Positions 1 to 8,884 of a DNA stretch of 64,000 nt are shown here, piece by piece. A program made the translations under genes and the position numbers. Position 1 is the stretch's first letter, and the number at the start of each line of letters is the position of its first letter. Origin of the DNA: Bog-756 sp963824645 (GTDB lineage: Bacteria; Actinomycetota; Acidimicrobiia; Acidimicrobiales; RAAP-2); NCBI GenBank assembly GCA_963824645.1, contig CAWGQC010000012.1:124001-188000 (forward strand), read 5' to 3'. Below the pieces are notes generated by a model. It had not been told where the DNA came from, searched no databases, and worked only from the letters and a program-made list of their open reading frames with translations.

Positions 1-603
1 GTCCGGACTCTGCACAGATCAGCAGGTCAGTGGGGCTACCCGGAGAAGTTCTTGGCTGACAACGGAGCCATCTTCCGAGCGTCCAAAGGTGGTGGGGTGG
101 GCGACATGGAAGCCGAGCTGCTCTCCCTCGGCATCGCCTCCAAACACGGCAAGCCCTACCATCCCCAGACCCAGGGCAAAGTGGAGCGCTTCCACCAGAC
201 CATGAAGAAGTACCTGGCCCAACAGGACCCGGCCACCACCAAGAAGCAGCTCCAAGGTCAACTCGACCGTTTCGTCACCTACTACAACACCGTGCGTCCC
301 CACCGGGCCATCGGGCGGCGCACGCCGGCCCAGGCGTTCGCCGCCCGGGACAGGAGCCATCCCAAAGGCCCAAGGATCGACAGTGCCGGTTACAGGGTCC
401 GCAATGACAAGGTCAACAAGAACGGCACGGTGACCCTCCGTTACCGTGGGCGCCTCCATCACATCGGTGTGGGACGACCCTACGCCGGATGGCGGGTCGT
501 GCTTTTGGTGGCCGGGCGCGAGGTCCGCATACTCGGCGCCGACGGGTCACCGCTTCGACAGCTGACCCTCGATCCTCATCAGGACTACCAGCGCATGCCA
601 TGA
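1..603 (+). CDS. IS481-type transposase, C-terminal part (5' end outside window)
   Basis: The frame is open from base 1, so the gene begins upstream of the window and only its last 200 codons are visible. The visible part reads FLADNGAIF near the start, which fits the second acidic residue of an rve/DDE integrase core, then QTQGKVERFHQTMKK, which supplies the glutamate of the triad, then YYNTVRPHRAIGRRTPAQAF, the usual C-terminal signature of IS481-like transposases. A basic, beta-rich tail of about 90 residues follows. Such proteins cut and join the ends of their insertion sequence. A TTG at 52 could be mistaken for a start but lies inside the catalytic core. The gene stops 13 bases before a large inverted repeat that may be the element end. 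Family assignment is from recognised motifs; whether the 5' part is intact cannot be seen. Confidence 0.85.
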   Translation, partial: VRTLHRSAGQWGYPEKFLADNGAIFRASKGGGVGDMEAELLSLGIASKHGKPYHPQTQGKVERFHQTMKKYLAQQDPATTKKQLQGQLDRFVTYYNTVRPHRAIGRRTPAQAFAARDRSHPKGPRIDSAGYRVRNDKVNKNGTVTLRYRGRLHHIGVGRPYAGWRVVLLVAGREVRILGADGSPLRQLTLDPHQDYQRMP

Positions 604-616
604 GCTGGGGGTCTAC

Positions 617-654
617 GATGTCGCGCGACACCGTTGCTTGTGTCGCGCGACATC
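617..654. repeat. 14-bp inverted repeat built from a repeated 12-bp palindrome
   Basis: Arms at 617-630 and 641-654 are exact reverse complements, separated by 10 bases. Each arm contains TGTCGCGCGACA, which is itself a palindrome, so the 12-mer occurs twice, 22 bp apart. It lies between the transposase stop codon and the tRNA-Leu 3' end. It may be the terminal region of the IS element or a rho-independent-like hairpin without a T tract. The repeat is seen directly; its role is inference. Confidence 0.75.
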
Positions 655-661
655 ACAAGGG

Positions 662-744
662 TGCCCGGGGCGGGATTCGAACCCGCACGCCCTTTCGGAC
701 AGTGGATTTTGAGTCCACCGCGTCTGCCATTCCGCCACCCGGGC
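662..744 (-). tRNA. tRNA-Leu (anticodon CAA)
   Basis: Read on the minus strand this gives a full class II cloverleaf: acceptor GCCCGGG pairs with CCCGGGC, followed by discriminator A. The anticodon stem GTGGA/TCCAC closes the loop CTCAAAA (anticodon CAA, reading UUG). There is a long variable arm with a GAAA-type loop and a T arm containing GGTTCGAATCC. CCA is not encoded; the bases after the discriminator are CCC. It lies between an IS481-type transposase and menC, and its 3' end faces the mobile element. Confidence 0.96.
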
Positions 745-833
745 CGATGGGTGCGCAGCCTACCGCTGCCGCCACAGTCCGCATGGCCCTGGTCCAAACG
801 CCGGAGCAGAGCGCCGGTGGTCCGACGGAATCG

Positions 834-839
834 TAGGCT
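834..839 (+). promoter_or_regulatory. -10 box of a leaderless promoter for menC
   Basis: TAGGCT ends 7 bases before the menC ATG at 847, and no Shine-Dalgarno sequence precedes that ATG. The spacing places the transcription start at or next to the start codon. The same arrangement is seen before several other genes in the window. No clear -35 box. Confidence 0.45.
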
Positions 840-846
840 CCCGCCC

Positions 847-2082
847 ATGGAGCCGTCCGAGGACCCGTCGGAAGCCAATGCACCGGTTGAAGGATGGGCG
901 GCTATCGGATGTCCGCGGGCCCTCACCCTGGTAGCCGTCGAGGTCTGGCTGATCGAACTTCCCTTCCTCCGCCCGGTGACCACCGCGGTGGGCACCCATG
1001 AGCAAAGGCCGCTGGTGCTGGTGAATGTCATTGGTGAGGTCGAAGGGGTGCCGGTGGAGGGTTGGGGCGAATGTGCGGCGTTGGCCGATACGACCTACGA
1101 CGACGAGGACGCTCCCCACGCATTCGACACCCTGGTCCTCCGCCTGGTTCCCGCCGTGGTCGAGGAGGCGGCCGCCAGCGGCCGCCTGGTCCCGACACCG
1201 GCGGATGTCCACAAAGTGAGGCGAACGGCGCCCCTCGCACCCCTGGCTTTCGCCGCCCTGGAGATGGCTGTTGCCGATGCTCATCTGCGGGCCGAGGGCC
1301 GGTCGCTGGCATCCGCCCTGGGGGTGGAGGGCCGGTCGGTCGAGCTCGGCGCCGTCGTCGGCCAGGCCGGATCGATCGACGCCCTTCTCGCCGACGTCGG
1401 TTCCCTGGTGGCCCTGGGTTACCGACGGATCAAATTGAAGGTGGGTCCCGGGTGGGACCTCGAGCCGTTGACCGCTGTGGTCAGGGAGTTCCCCCACCTT
1501 GCCCTGCAGGTGGACGCCAACGGCGCCTACCGGCCGGAGGACACAAACCATCTGCTGCTGCTCGACCGGTTCGGTCTGCTGTGCGTCGAACAACCCTTCG
1601 ACCGGGCCGATCTCGACGCTCATGTCCGCCTCGGACATCGGATGGCCACACCGATCAGTCTCGACGAGAGTGTCGATTCGGCCGAGGCCGTACGTCACGC
1701 ACTGGCCCGGCGGGCCTGTTCGGTGGTGGGAGTCAAGCCGTCACGGTTGGGGGGCCTGGGAGCCGCTCTCGGTCTGGTGGCCTCCTGCACTCGGCAGGGG
1801 GTACCCCTGTGGATGGGAGGGATGTTCGAGTCCGGTTACGCCCGGGGGGTGAACACCACCTTGTCCGCCCTACCCGGCTTCCGCTGGCCCGGCGATCTCA
1901 GCCCGGCTTCGCTGTACCTGGCCACAGACATCGTTCCCCCGCCCCTTCTGGACCGGACGCCCCCGGTGGGCCCCTTGATCGCCCGAGTTCCGGATGGGAA
2001 CGGGATGGGGCCGCCACCGGACAAGGAGCACTTTGGGAGCTCCCCGCTTCGCCACCGGCGGATCGATGCTGTCCGTGCCTGA
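847..2082 (+). CDS. menC: o-succinylbenzoate synthase (enolase superfamily)
   Basis: Dehydrates SHCHC to o-succinylbenzoate in cytoplasmic menaquinone synthesis. The 411-residue product has the capping domain of the muconate-lactonizing/OSBS group (about residues 30-150) and a barrel domain with the expected acid-base lysine in RIKLKVGPG (about 193-200). The metal ligands are in LQVDANGAY, VEQPFDR and ISLDESV, and the second lysine is in VGVKPSRLGG. Start 847 is chosen because the frame upstream lacks family similarity and a -10-like box sits 7 bases before it; about 28 residues precede the first conserved strand, so a later start is possible. OSBS enzymes of this type may also have N-succinylamino acid racemase activity, which sequence alone cannot exclude. 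No other men gene is in the window. Confidence 0.88.
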   Translation: MEPSEDPSEANAPVEGWAAIGCPRALTLVAVEVWLIELPFLRPVTTAVGTHEQRPLVLVNVIGEVEGVPVEGWGECAALADTTYDDEDAPHAFDTLVLRLVPAVVEEAAASGRLVPTPADVHKVRRTAPLAPLAFAALEMAVADAHLRAEGRSLASALGVEGRSVELGAVVGQAGSIDALLADVGSLVALGYRRIKLKVGPGWDLEPLTAVVREFPHLALQVDANGAYRPEDTNHLLLLDRFGLLCVEQPFDRADLDAHVRLGHRMATPISLDESVDSAEAVRHALARRACSVVGVKPSRLGGLGAALGLVASCTRQGVPLWMGGMFESGYARGVNTTLSALPGFRWPGDLSPASLYLATDIVPPPLLDRTPPVGPLIARVPDGNGMGPPPDKEHFGSSPLRHRRIDAVRA

Positions 2083-2184
2083 CCACCACCGGCGGGTCGG
2101 GGTACAGGGGAGGGGAGAGGTGAAGGAAAGCCCCGGTGGGCAAGGCGTGCACCCCATTGCGTGTGGCGGGTCGCTCGGGATGCG

Positions 2185-2190
2185 TACAAT
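2185..2190 (+). promoter_or_regulatory. -10 box TACAAT before the small coiled-coil gene
   Basis: TACAAT ends 9 bases upstream of the ATG at 2200, in a context without a ribosome binding site. This suggests a leaderless or nearly leaderless transcript. A TTG-type -35 element at normal spacing is not evident. Confidence 0.45.
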
Positions 2191-2199
2191 TGCCGTCCC

Positions 2200-2493
2200 A
2201 TGCATCGCGCCATCGTCGAACGACGACTCAGTGACGCCCACGACCGATTGGTGCGTGCCCGCTCGGAGCTGGCCGTCCTCGACGAGCAGCTCGTGGTGGT
2301 CAACGAGATCGCTGACGACACCCGGCTGCGGGCGCTGGTGGCCGAAACCCCAGTGGCTTCGAAGGAACACGACGAAGCCAGCCGCCAGGCCACGGTGATG
2401 CTCCAGTCACGCAGGGCGCTGGTCGACCGCATCGCTGAGCTGGAACGGCGTCAGGACGAACTATTGGACCGACTGGTGGTCGGCCCCGGTTGA
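2200..2493 (+). CDS. small coiled-coil protein, function unknown
   Basis: I do not recognise this 97-residue protein as a named family. Nearly the whole chain is charged and helical with heptad spacing (for example RRLSDAHDRLVRARSELAV and RIAELERRQDELLDRL), so a dimeric coiled coil is likely. It has no signal peptide or membrane segment. ATG 2200 is preferred over an in-frame upstream start at 2161, which would sit upstream of the TACAAT promoter box. It ends about 80 bases before the ANTAR regulator and polA, on the same strand. Position and codon usage support a real gene. Confidence 0.6.
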   Translation: MHRAIVERRLSDAHDRLVRARSELAVLDEQLVVVNEIADDTRLRALVAETPVASKEHDEASRQATVMLQSRRALVDRIAELERRQDELLDRLVVGPG

Positions 2494-2575
2494 CCCCTTA
2501 CCTTTTCCACAGCTCCACCGACAGCCGGTCGATGTTGTCGGCCGAGGCCGTGGTCCCATCCAGGCGGATGGCCCG

Positions 2576-3193
2576 GTGATGCGACGCGTGGTCATCGCCG
2601 AGGACGAAGCCATCATCCGCCTCGACCTGAAGGAAATCCTCCAGGACGAGGGATACGACGTGGTGGGTGAGACCGGGCGCGGGGACGAGGCCGTCGATCT
2701 GGTCCGTCAGCACCAGCCCGACCTAGTCATCCTCGACGTCAAGATGCCCGGGTGGGACGGTCTGGCCGCGGCACGGGCCATCCACGAGCTCGAACTAAAG
2801 GTGGCCGTCCTCATCCTGACCGCCTTCAGCCAGAGAAACCTGATCGATGAAGCCCGCGACGCCGGCGTGGCCGCCTACCTGGTCAAGCCCTTCCAGCGCA
2901 TCGAACTCATCCCTGCCATCGACCAGGCCATTTCGCGGTGTGAACAGGAATGGGCTATCGACGACGAGGCCCGCCAGACCGAGGGGTCGGCCGACGGGGG
3001 AACACGTCCGTCGAGCGCCGAGGACAAATTGGAGACGAGGCGTCTGGTGGACGCGGCCAAGGGGCAGCTCATGGAGCGATCGGGGATGTCCGAGTCCGAA
3101 GCCTTCGGATACATCCAGAAAACGGCCATGACCACCCGTTCGCGCATGATAGACGTGGCCCGCCAGATCCTCGAGGGCTCGCTCGCGCCCTAG
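2576..3193 (+). CDS. pdtaR: ANTAR-domain response regulator (PdtaR-like)
   Basis: A cytoplasmic transcription-antitermination regulator. The receiver domain (about residues 4-120) has the acidic pocket in IAEDE, phospho-acceptor Asp54 in LVILDVKMPGW, a conserved threonine region in ILTAF and lysine in YLVKPF. After a polar linker, residues about 148-200 form an ANTAR RNA-binding domain (RRLVDAAKGQLMERSGMSE, then AFGYIQKTAM). ANTAR regulators of this type bind paired stem-loops in leader RNAs when phosphorylated. Mycobacterium tuberculosis pdtaR (Rv1626) lies just upstream of polA and rpsA, as here. GTG 2576 is directly followed by ATG 2579 and either could be the start. No cognate histidine kinase is in the window. 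Confidence 0.88.
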   Translation: MMRRVVIAEDEAIIRLDLKEILQDEGYDVVGETGRGDEAVDLVRQHQPDLVILDVKMPGWDGLAAARAIHELELKVAVLILTAFSQRNLIDEARDAGVAAYLVKPFQRIELIPAIDQAISRCEQEWAIDDEARQTEGSADGGTRPSSAEDKLETRRLVDAAKGQLMERSGMSESEAFGYIQKTAMTTRSRMIDVARQILEGSLAP

Positions 3194-3202
3194 CGCGAGT
3201 CC

Positions 3203-6076
3203 ATGCGACCGTCCATGGCCTCGACACCGAAAGCAACCAAAAAGGCCAGCTCCGGCGAAGGGAGCGGAACCGACAGCGGGCGTCCCCTTCTTCTCCTGGA
3301 CGGGATGTCCTTGGCCTTCCGTGCCTACTTCGCTCTGCCTCCCGACCTGGCCACCACCGCCGGTGTGGTCACCAATGCTCTCCATGGGTTCGCCTCGATG
3401 CTGGTCAACCTGGTGCGCGACCATCGACCGGTGAGCGTGGCGGTGGCCTTCGATCTTCCGGGGCCCACCTTCCGCGACGAAATCCTGACCGACTACAAAG
3501 CGGGCCGGAGCGCCGTTCCGCCTGATCTTCCTCCTCAATTCGACATGATCCGAACGCTGCTCGACGCCCTGTCCATCCCGGTGGTCGGAGCCGTCGGTTT
3601 TGAAGCGGACGACGTATTGGCCACCCTGGCCACCGAAGCCCGCGATCGCCAACAGCCGGTGATCGTGGTCACCGGTGACCGCGACTCGTATCAGCTGGTG
3701 GAAGACCCGTTCGTCCGGGTGCTCTACAACCGCCGGGGTGTGAGCGACTACGCCCTCTATGATGAAGCGGGCATCGAGGAGCGGACTGGCGTGCGGCCGG
3801 TCGACTACACCTTTCTGGCTGCCCTCCGGGGCGACCCCTCGGACAATCTGCCCGGCGTGCCCGGGGTGGGGGAGAAGACGGCGGCCAAGCTGGTCAACGA
3901 GTACGGCGACCTCGACAACCTGGCCGCCCATCTCGAGGCTCTGTCACCCAAGCTCCGTCAGAACCTGGCCGACAACATCGACCGGGTCCGTACCAATACC
4001 GAGCTGATTCCCCTGATCCGTGACGTTCCCCTCGACGTACACGTGGACCAGCTGACCCTGGGGGGGTGGGATCGCCAGGAGGCCAAGCAAGTCTTCGAAG
4101 AATTCGAGCTGCGGACAATTTGGACGCGGTTTGCTTCGCTGGTCGACGACGGCCTGTTCGGTGAAGTCCACGGGACCGACTCGGATGGGGTAGACCCCGG
4201 CCATTCCGCCGCCCGCATGGGGGACGGATCACCCTCGTGGCTGAGCACGCCCGAAGTGATCGTGGCCCGCACCGCCGACGAGGTCCGGGACGGCCTGGCC
4301 ACCGTGCTCGCCGCCGCCCGGGCCTCCACGGGAACGGTGGCCGTTCACCCCCTATGGAGCGGCGAGGCGGGCCGGTCGCCTTTGGTCTCGCTCTCCTTGA
4401 CCAGCGAAGTGACCACCGGGGAGGTATCCGCACCGGTTGTCTACATCGACACCGTCGCTACCGACGGCCCGGGCCCGCTGGGTGATGCCGGCGTCGTCGC
4501 CGCGCTGTCGGCCGGTCTGGGTGCCGAAGGGATGGGCGTGGTGGCCCACGACGGCAAGGAGCTGATGCGGTGGTTGCTGGCCTACGGCATCGATATCACC
4601 CACCTGGTCATGGACACGGCCGTGGCTGCCTACCTGCTCGATCCGAGCACCGATCGCTACCGTCTCGATGATCTGGCCGAGCGGTTCCTGGGTGTGACTC
4701 TCGACGACGGGTCGAGTGGGAAGGGCCAGGGCTCACTGGCCCTCGAACCCTCGGCCGATGAGGAGGGCGGAGACGAGTTGTCGGCGGCCCGGGTGACCGC
4801 CGTGCTGGCCCGCTTGAGGGTTCCGTTGGCCGAAGCGCTGGCCGCAGTGGGAGAGGACGTCCTCTACAGCGACATCGAGCTGCCACTGGTGAGAGTCCTG
4901 GCCCGCATGGAAGTGACCGGGATCCCTGTCGACCGGCAGGTACTCCAGTCGATCGCCAAAGGTCTGGCCGACGAGTGTCAGTCGTTGGAAGCCACCATCC
5001 AGGACCTGGCCGGCGAGCCGTTCAAGGTCAATTCGGTGCCCCAATTGCGAAGCGTGCTCTACGACAAGCTCGGTCTGACTCCGGTGCGCAAGACAAAAAC
5101 GGGATTCTCCACCGATGCGCGGACCCTCGAGCTGTTGCGTGGCCAGCACCCGATCATCGAAGCCCTCCTGCGCTATCGGGAGATCGAAAAACTGCGCTCG
5201 ACCTACGGCGAGAGCCTGGCCGCCGAGGTGGCGGACGACGGCCGCATACACGCCACCTTCCGGCAGACCGTGGCCCGCACCGGTCGGCTGTCGTCGGACC
5301 GACCCAATCTCCACAACATTCCGGTCCGAACGGAGGAGGGTCGCCGGTTCCGTGAGGCCTTCATCCCCTCGCCTGGACGACGCCTACTGGTGGCTGATTA
5401 CGATCAGGTCGAATTGCGGGCTATCGCCCACCTCTCTGGCGATGCCGGGTTGACAGCGGCGTTCGCGGCGAGTGAGGACATCCACCGCAGCGTGGCGTCG
5501 CGGGTTTTCGGGGTGGAACGTGACGAGGTCACGCCCAGCCAGAGGTCCACGGCCAAAATGGTCTCCTACGGTCTGGCCTACGGCATGGAGGCCTACGGCC
5601 TCTCCCAGCGGCTGGCCGTCCCGGTGGACGAGGCCCAACTCATCCTGGAGGCCTACTTCGGCGCCTTTCCGTCCGTCCGGAACTACATGGAGGGTGCGGT
5701 AGCCGAGGCCCGGAACGTCGGGTACACCGTCACCGCCTTCGGTCGCCGCCGACCACTTCCCGATCTGGTTTCCACCAACTACCAGGTCCGTCAGGCCGCC
5801 GAGCGACAGGCGATGAACGCCGGCATCCAGGGTCTGGCCGCTGATCTCTTCAAGGTCGCTCTCATCCGGCTGGATGGCGGGTTGGAAAAGGGGGGGTTCG
5901 CCTCGCAGCTGGTCCTCCAGGTCCATGACGAGGTCCTGGTGGACGTGGTACCGGAGGAGGCCGAGGCGGTGGTTGCTCTGACCGAGACGGCCCTGACCGG
6001 GGCAGCCGATCTGTCGGTTCCGTTGAAGGTGGCCATGGCCTGGGGTTCATCGTGGGCCAAGGCCAAGGGATCCTGA
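3203..6076 (+). CDS. polA: DNA polymerase I
   Basis: Fills gaps and removes RNA primers during replication and excision repair. The 957-residue protein has an N-terminal 5'-nuclease domain (about 25-310, with VGFEADDVLATLA and VVTGDRDSYQLV). A middle domain (about 350-540) corresponds to the 3'-5' exonuclease fold. The polymerase domain has motif A DYDQVELRAIAHLSGD (Asp about 732), motif B AKMVSYGLAYGMEAYGL and motif C LQVHDEVLVDV. The middle domain lacks the DTET-type metal ligands: the equivalent strand reads TGTVAVHPLWSG, so proofreading is probably absent, as in other actinobacterial enzymes. A tyrosine occupies the O-helix position that is phenylalanine in E. coli. The gene follows pdtaR by 9 bases and is probably cotranscribed with it. 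Confidence 0.96.
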   Translation: MRPSMASTPKATKKASSGEGSGTDSGRPLLLLDGMSLAFRAYFALPPDLATTAGVVTNALHGFASMLVNLVRDHRPVSVAVAFDLPGPTFRDEILTDYKAGRSAVPPDLPPQFDMIRTLLDALSIPVVGAVGFEADDVLATLATEARDRQQPVIVVTGDRDSYQLVEDPFVRVLYNRRGVSDYALYDEAGIEERTGVRPVDYTFLAALRGDPSDNLPGVPGVGEKTAAKLVNEYGDLDNLAAHLEALSPKLRQNLADNIDRVRTNTELIPLIRDVPLDVHVDQLTLGGWDRQEAKQVFEEFELRTIWTRFASLVDDGLFGEVHGTDSDGVDPGHSAARMGDGSPSWLSTPEVIVARTADEVRDGLATVLAAARASTGTVAVHPLWSGEAGRSPLVSLSLTSEVTTGEVSAPVVYIDTVATDGPGPLGDAGVVAALSAGLGAEGMGVVAHDGKELMRWLLAYGIDITHLVMDTAVAAYLLDPSTDRYRLDDLAERFLGVTLDDGSSGKGQGSLALEPSADEEGGDELSAARVTAVLARLRVPLAEALAAVGEDVLYSDIELPLVRVLARMEVTGIPVDRQVLQSIAKGLADECQSLEATIQDLAGEPFKVNSVPQLRSVLYDKLGLTPVRKTKTGFSTDARTLELLRGQHPIIEALLRYREIEKLRSTYGESLAAEVADDGRIHATFRQTVARTGRLSSDRPNLHNIPVRTEEGRRFREAFIPSPGRRLLVADYDQVELRAIAHLSGDAGLTAAFAASEDIHRSVASRVFGVERDEVTPSQRSTAKMVSYGLAYGMEAYGLSQRLAVPVDEAQLILEAYFGAFPSVRNYMEGAVAEARNVGYTVTAFGRRRPLPDLVSTNYQVRQAAERQAMNAGIQGLAADLFKVALIRLDGGLEKGGFASQLVLQVHDEVLVDVVPEEAEAVVALTETALTGAADLSVPLKVAMAWGSSWAKAKGS

Positions 6077-6119
6077 GGTCCGGCAGCGGGGGCCGGTGCC
6101 GGCCCGGAGTGGAGCGGAC

Positions 6120-6125
6120 TAAGAT
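6120..6125 (+). promoter_or_regulatory. -10 box TAAGAT of the rpsA promoter
   Basis: TAAGAT lies in the polA-rpsA gap, upstream of both candidate rpsA starts (6185 and 6218). It would give a leader of roughly 50-90 bases. In-frame starts at or upstream of this box would be excluded by such a promoter. No clear -35 box. Confidence 0.4.
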
Positions 6126-6217
6126 TGCCCGCTGGTCACGACCATGTGACCCGATATCAACCATCGCCGGCCTGCTTGGATGCGATGGATCCGTCCGGAA
6201 AGCGAGCTACCTACTTC

Positions 6218-7780
6218 ATGTCCGATACGCATTTTGCCACCGAGGGCACGGCCCTCTTGTCTCCGGAGGCCATGGGCCGATTCGACGAGAACGGGGTCTA
6301 TCTGCCCCGTTCCGTTACTGAGGACGACCTGGAGGGCGCCTCTCTGGAGGACGCCATGGCCGGAACCATCGTCGAGTTCGAGGATGGTGACCTGGTGGAG
6401 GGAACGGTGGTCAAGATCGACCGCGACGAGGTTCTTCTCGACATCGGCTTCAAGTCCGAGGGTGTGATCCCGGTGCGGGAGCTGTCGATCCGCAATGACG
6501 TGGATCCCTCGGACATCGTCAGCTTGGGCGAGGCCATCGAGGCCCTGGTCCTCCAGAAGGAGGACAAAGAAGGTCGTCTGATCCTGTCCAAGAAGCGTGC
6601 ACAGTACGAGCGGGCCTGGGGCACGATCGAGAAGCTCAAAGAGGCGGACGAGGTGGTCACCGGACCTGTCATCGAGGTGGTCAAGGGCGGCCTGATCGTG
6701 GACATCGGGCTACGGGGATTCCTCCCCGCCTCGCTCGTCGAGCTGCGTCGGGTGCGCGAGCTCCAGCCCTATGTGGGTAAGACCATCGATGCCAAGATCA
6801 TCGAACTCGACCGCAATCGCAACAACGTGGTCTTGTCCCGCCGGGCCTGGCTCGAAGAGACGCAGAAGGAGCAACGGGGCGAATTTCTCCTCAACCTCAA
6901 GCCAGGCGAACGCCGTCGGGGTGTGGTGTCCTCGGTCGTCAACTTCGGTGCCTTTGTGGACCTGGGGGGAATGGACGGCCTGGTTCACGTCTCCGAGCTG
7001 TCGTGGAAGCACGTCGACCATCCCTCCTCGGTGGTGTCTGTGGGTGATGAGATCGATGTCGAGGTCCTCGATGTGGACCTCCCCAAGGAGCGGATCAGCC
7101 TCTCGCTCAAGGCCACCCAGACCGATCCCTGGCAGGAATTCGCCAATTCCCACCAAGTCGGTGAGCTGGTCTACGGACGCATCACCAAGCTGGTGCCGTT
7201 CGGCTCGTTCGTGCAGGTGGGTGACGGTATCGAAGGCCTGGTCCATATCTCGGAGATGGCCGGTCATCACGTGGACCTTCCTGAGCAGGTTGTGACTCCG
7301 GGTGAGGAACTCTGGGTCAAGATCATCGACATCGACCTCCAGCGTCGTCGTATCAGCCTGTCCATCAAGCAGGCGGCTGAAGGGGGCGAGGTGTCCGAGG
7401 AGTACCGCGAGGCGTTCGGCGAGCATGCCTACGACGCGGAGGGCAACTACGTGGGGCCCTACGAGTTCGCCGCCGAAGCCGAGTTCACGCCGGAAACCGA
7501 AGCGCAGGCCGCCTGGGCCGACTATGTCGCCGAGCACGGCAGCACCGAGGGCGGTGCCGAAGGTGCCTCCGCAGGTACTACGGCTCCCGAACCTTCCGGT
7601 GCAGAGGCTGCCGCTCCCGAACCTTCCGGTGCAGAGAATGCCGCTCCGGAGGCTGCCGCTCCGGACACTGCGGCTGTGGAGACAGTGGCACCCGTCGAGA
7701 GCGAGCCACCGGTCGGTGTCCCCGATCCGGCAGCTGCAGATGCGGGACCGGTCGACGAAGGAGCGGTCGGGACCGGCTGA
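6218..7780 (+). CDS. rpsA: 30S ribosomal protein S1
   Basis: Binds mRNA on the small subunit and promotes initiation. Four S1 (OB-fold) domains are visible in order: GDLVEGTVVKIDRDEVLLDI, VVTGPVIEVVKGGLIVDIGL, RRGVVSSVVNFGAFVDLGG and GELVYGRITKLVPFGSFVQV. They match actinobacterial S1 almost word for word. The C-terminal 100 residues are an acidic, Ala/Pro-rich tail with a direct duplication of APEPSGAE. ATG 6218 (MSDTHFATEG) is chosen by comparison with relatives; ATG 6185 in the same frame is possible. The gene ends 12 bases from the convergent transporter operon. Confidence 0.95.
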   Translation: MSDTHFATEGTALLSPEAMGRFDENGVYLPRSVTEDDLEGASLEDAMAGTIVEFEDGDLVEGTVVKIDRDEVLLDIGFKSEGVIPVRELSIRNDVDPSDIVSLGEAIEALVLQKEDKEGRLILSKKRAQYERAWGTIEKLKEADEVVTGPVIEVVKGGLIVDIGLRGFLPASLVELRRVRELQPYVGKTIDAKIIELDRNRNNVVLSRRAWLEETQKEQRGEFLLNLKPGERRRGVVSSVVNFGAFVDLGGMDGLVHVSELSWKHVDHPSSVVSVGDEIDVEVLDVDLPKERISLSLKATQTDPWQEFANSHQVGELVYGRITKLVPFGSFVQVGDGIEGLVHISEMAGHHVDLPEQVVTPGEELWVKIIDIDLQRRRISLSIKQAAEGGEVSEEYREAFGEHAYDAEGNYVGPYEFAAEAEFTPETEAQAAWADYVAEHGSTEGGAEGASAGTTAPEPSGAEAAAPEPSGAENAAPEAAAPDTAAVETVAPVESEPPVGVPDPAAADAGPVDEGAVGTG

Positions 7781-7792
7781 CCGGCCCAACCC

Positions 7793-8884
7793 TCAGGGGG
7801 CGGATGCGCCTGATGGGGGAGCGGTGCTCGCGGCCTTGTCGCCTGTCTTTTCGATAAGGGGGAAGTGGCACGCCACCCAGTGGCGAGGGACGATCTCGCG
7901 GAGCGGTGGTTCCTCCTGGGCGCAGCGATCCTGGGCGTAGGGGCATCGGGTACGGAAGCGGCAGCCCGACGGAGGATGGAGCGGTGACGGAAGTTCGCCG
8001 TGCAGCCCATCGTGGTCCGATTTCTTGTCGGGGTCGGGTTCGGGGATCGAGGCCAGCAGCGCCTCGGTGTAGGGGTGGGCGGCCGAGCGGTAGAGGTCGT
8101 CGGATTCGGCGATCTCGACCAGTTTGCCCAGGTACATGACGGCCACCCGGTCGCTCACGTTCTTGACCACGGCGAGGTCGTGGGCGATGAACACCATGGT
8201 GAGGGCGAACCGCGCCTTGAGGTCCGCCAGCAGGTTGAGGATCTGGGCCTGAACCGACACGTCCAGGGCCGAGACAGGCTCATCGCATATGAGCAGGTCG
8301 GGTTCGGACATGAGGGCTCTGGCGATGCTGATGCGCTGGCACTGTCCCCCCGAGAACTCTCCCGGGCGACGGTCGCCGGCGGCCTCGGGATCGATGCCGA
8401 CCGCTTCGAGCATCTCGGCCACCTTGGCCGCCCGGTCCTTCTTTTCGCCGCGACCCCAGATGACCAGTGGTTCGGCCACGATGTCCCGTATCCGGCGCCG
8501 CGGGTTGAGCGAGGAGATCGGATCCTGGAAGATCATCTGGATTTTGGTCCGGACCCTACGCAGGTCCCGGGACGACAACTGGCTCAGCACCTGCCCCTGG
8601 TACGTGACGGCTCCCGAGGTCGGCGGCTGGATCTGGACCAAGGCCCGGCCGGTGGTCGACTTTCCGCAACCGGACTCGCCCACCAGACCGAGTGTCTCAC
8701 CCTTGCGGACCGTGAAGCTCACCCCCGAGACGGCGTGCACGGTCTGCCGGCCGCTCCGGAACTCGACCACCAGATTGTCCACCGTGAGCACGGTTTCCTC
8801 CGTCTCCGATGAGACGACGTCGTCGACAGGGGACACGGTCGGGCTCTCCGACGACTCTGCGCCGTCAGCGGGGGAGTCAGTCAT
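7793..8884 (-). CDS. oligopeptide/dipeptide ABC transporter ATP-binding protein (OppF/DppF type)
   Basis: One of two ATPases energising the family-5 solute importer encoded by 7793-13632. The 363-residue protein carries Walker A GESGCGKST, Q-loop QMIFQDP, signature FSGGQCQRISIARAL, Walker B LLICDEPVSALD and the H-loop AHDLAVV. It ends with the oligo_HPY extension HPPSGCRFRTRCPYAQDRC, typical of peptide and nickel importers; its cysteines may hold an iron-sulfur cluster in relatives. The ATG at 8884 overlaps the stop of the upstream ATPase gene by four bases (ATGA), indicating translational coupling; the open frame continuing upstream is not coding for this protein. About 45 residues of acidic N-terminal extension precede the ATPase core. 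Substrate cannot be told from the ATPase. Confidence 0.92.
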   Translation of the reverse strand: MTDSPADGAESSESPTVSPVDDVVSSETEETVLTVDNLVVEFRSGRQTVHAVSGVSFTVRKGETLGLVGESGCGKSTTGRALVQIQPPTSGAVTYQGQVLSQLSSRDLRRVRTKIQMIFQDPISSLNPRRRIRDIVAEPLVIWGRGEKKDRAAKVAEMLEAVGIDPEAAGDRRPGEFSGGQCQRISIARALMSEPDLLICDEPVSALDVSVQAQILNLLADLKARFALTMVFIAHDLAVVKNVSDRVAVMYLGKLVEIAESDDLYRSAAHPYTEALLASIPEPDPDKKSDHDGLHGELPSPLHPPSGCRFRTRCPYAQDRCAQEEPPLREIVPRHWVACHFPLIEKTGDKAASTAPPSGASAP

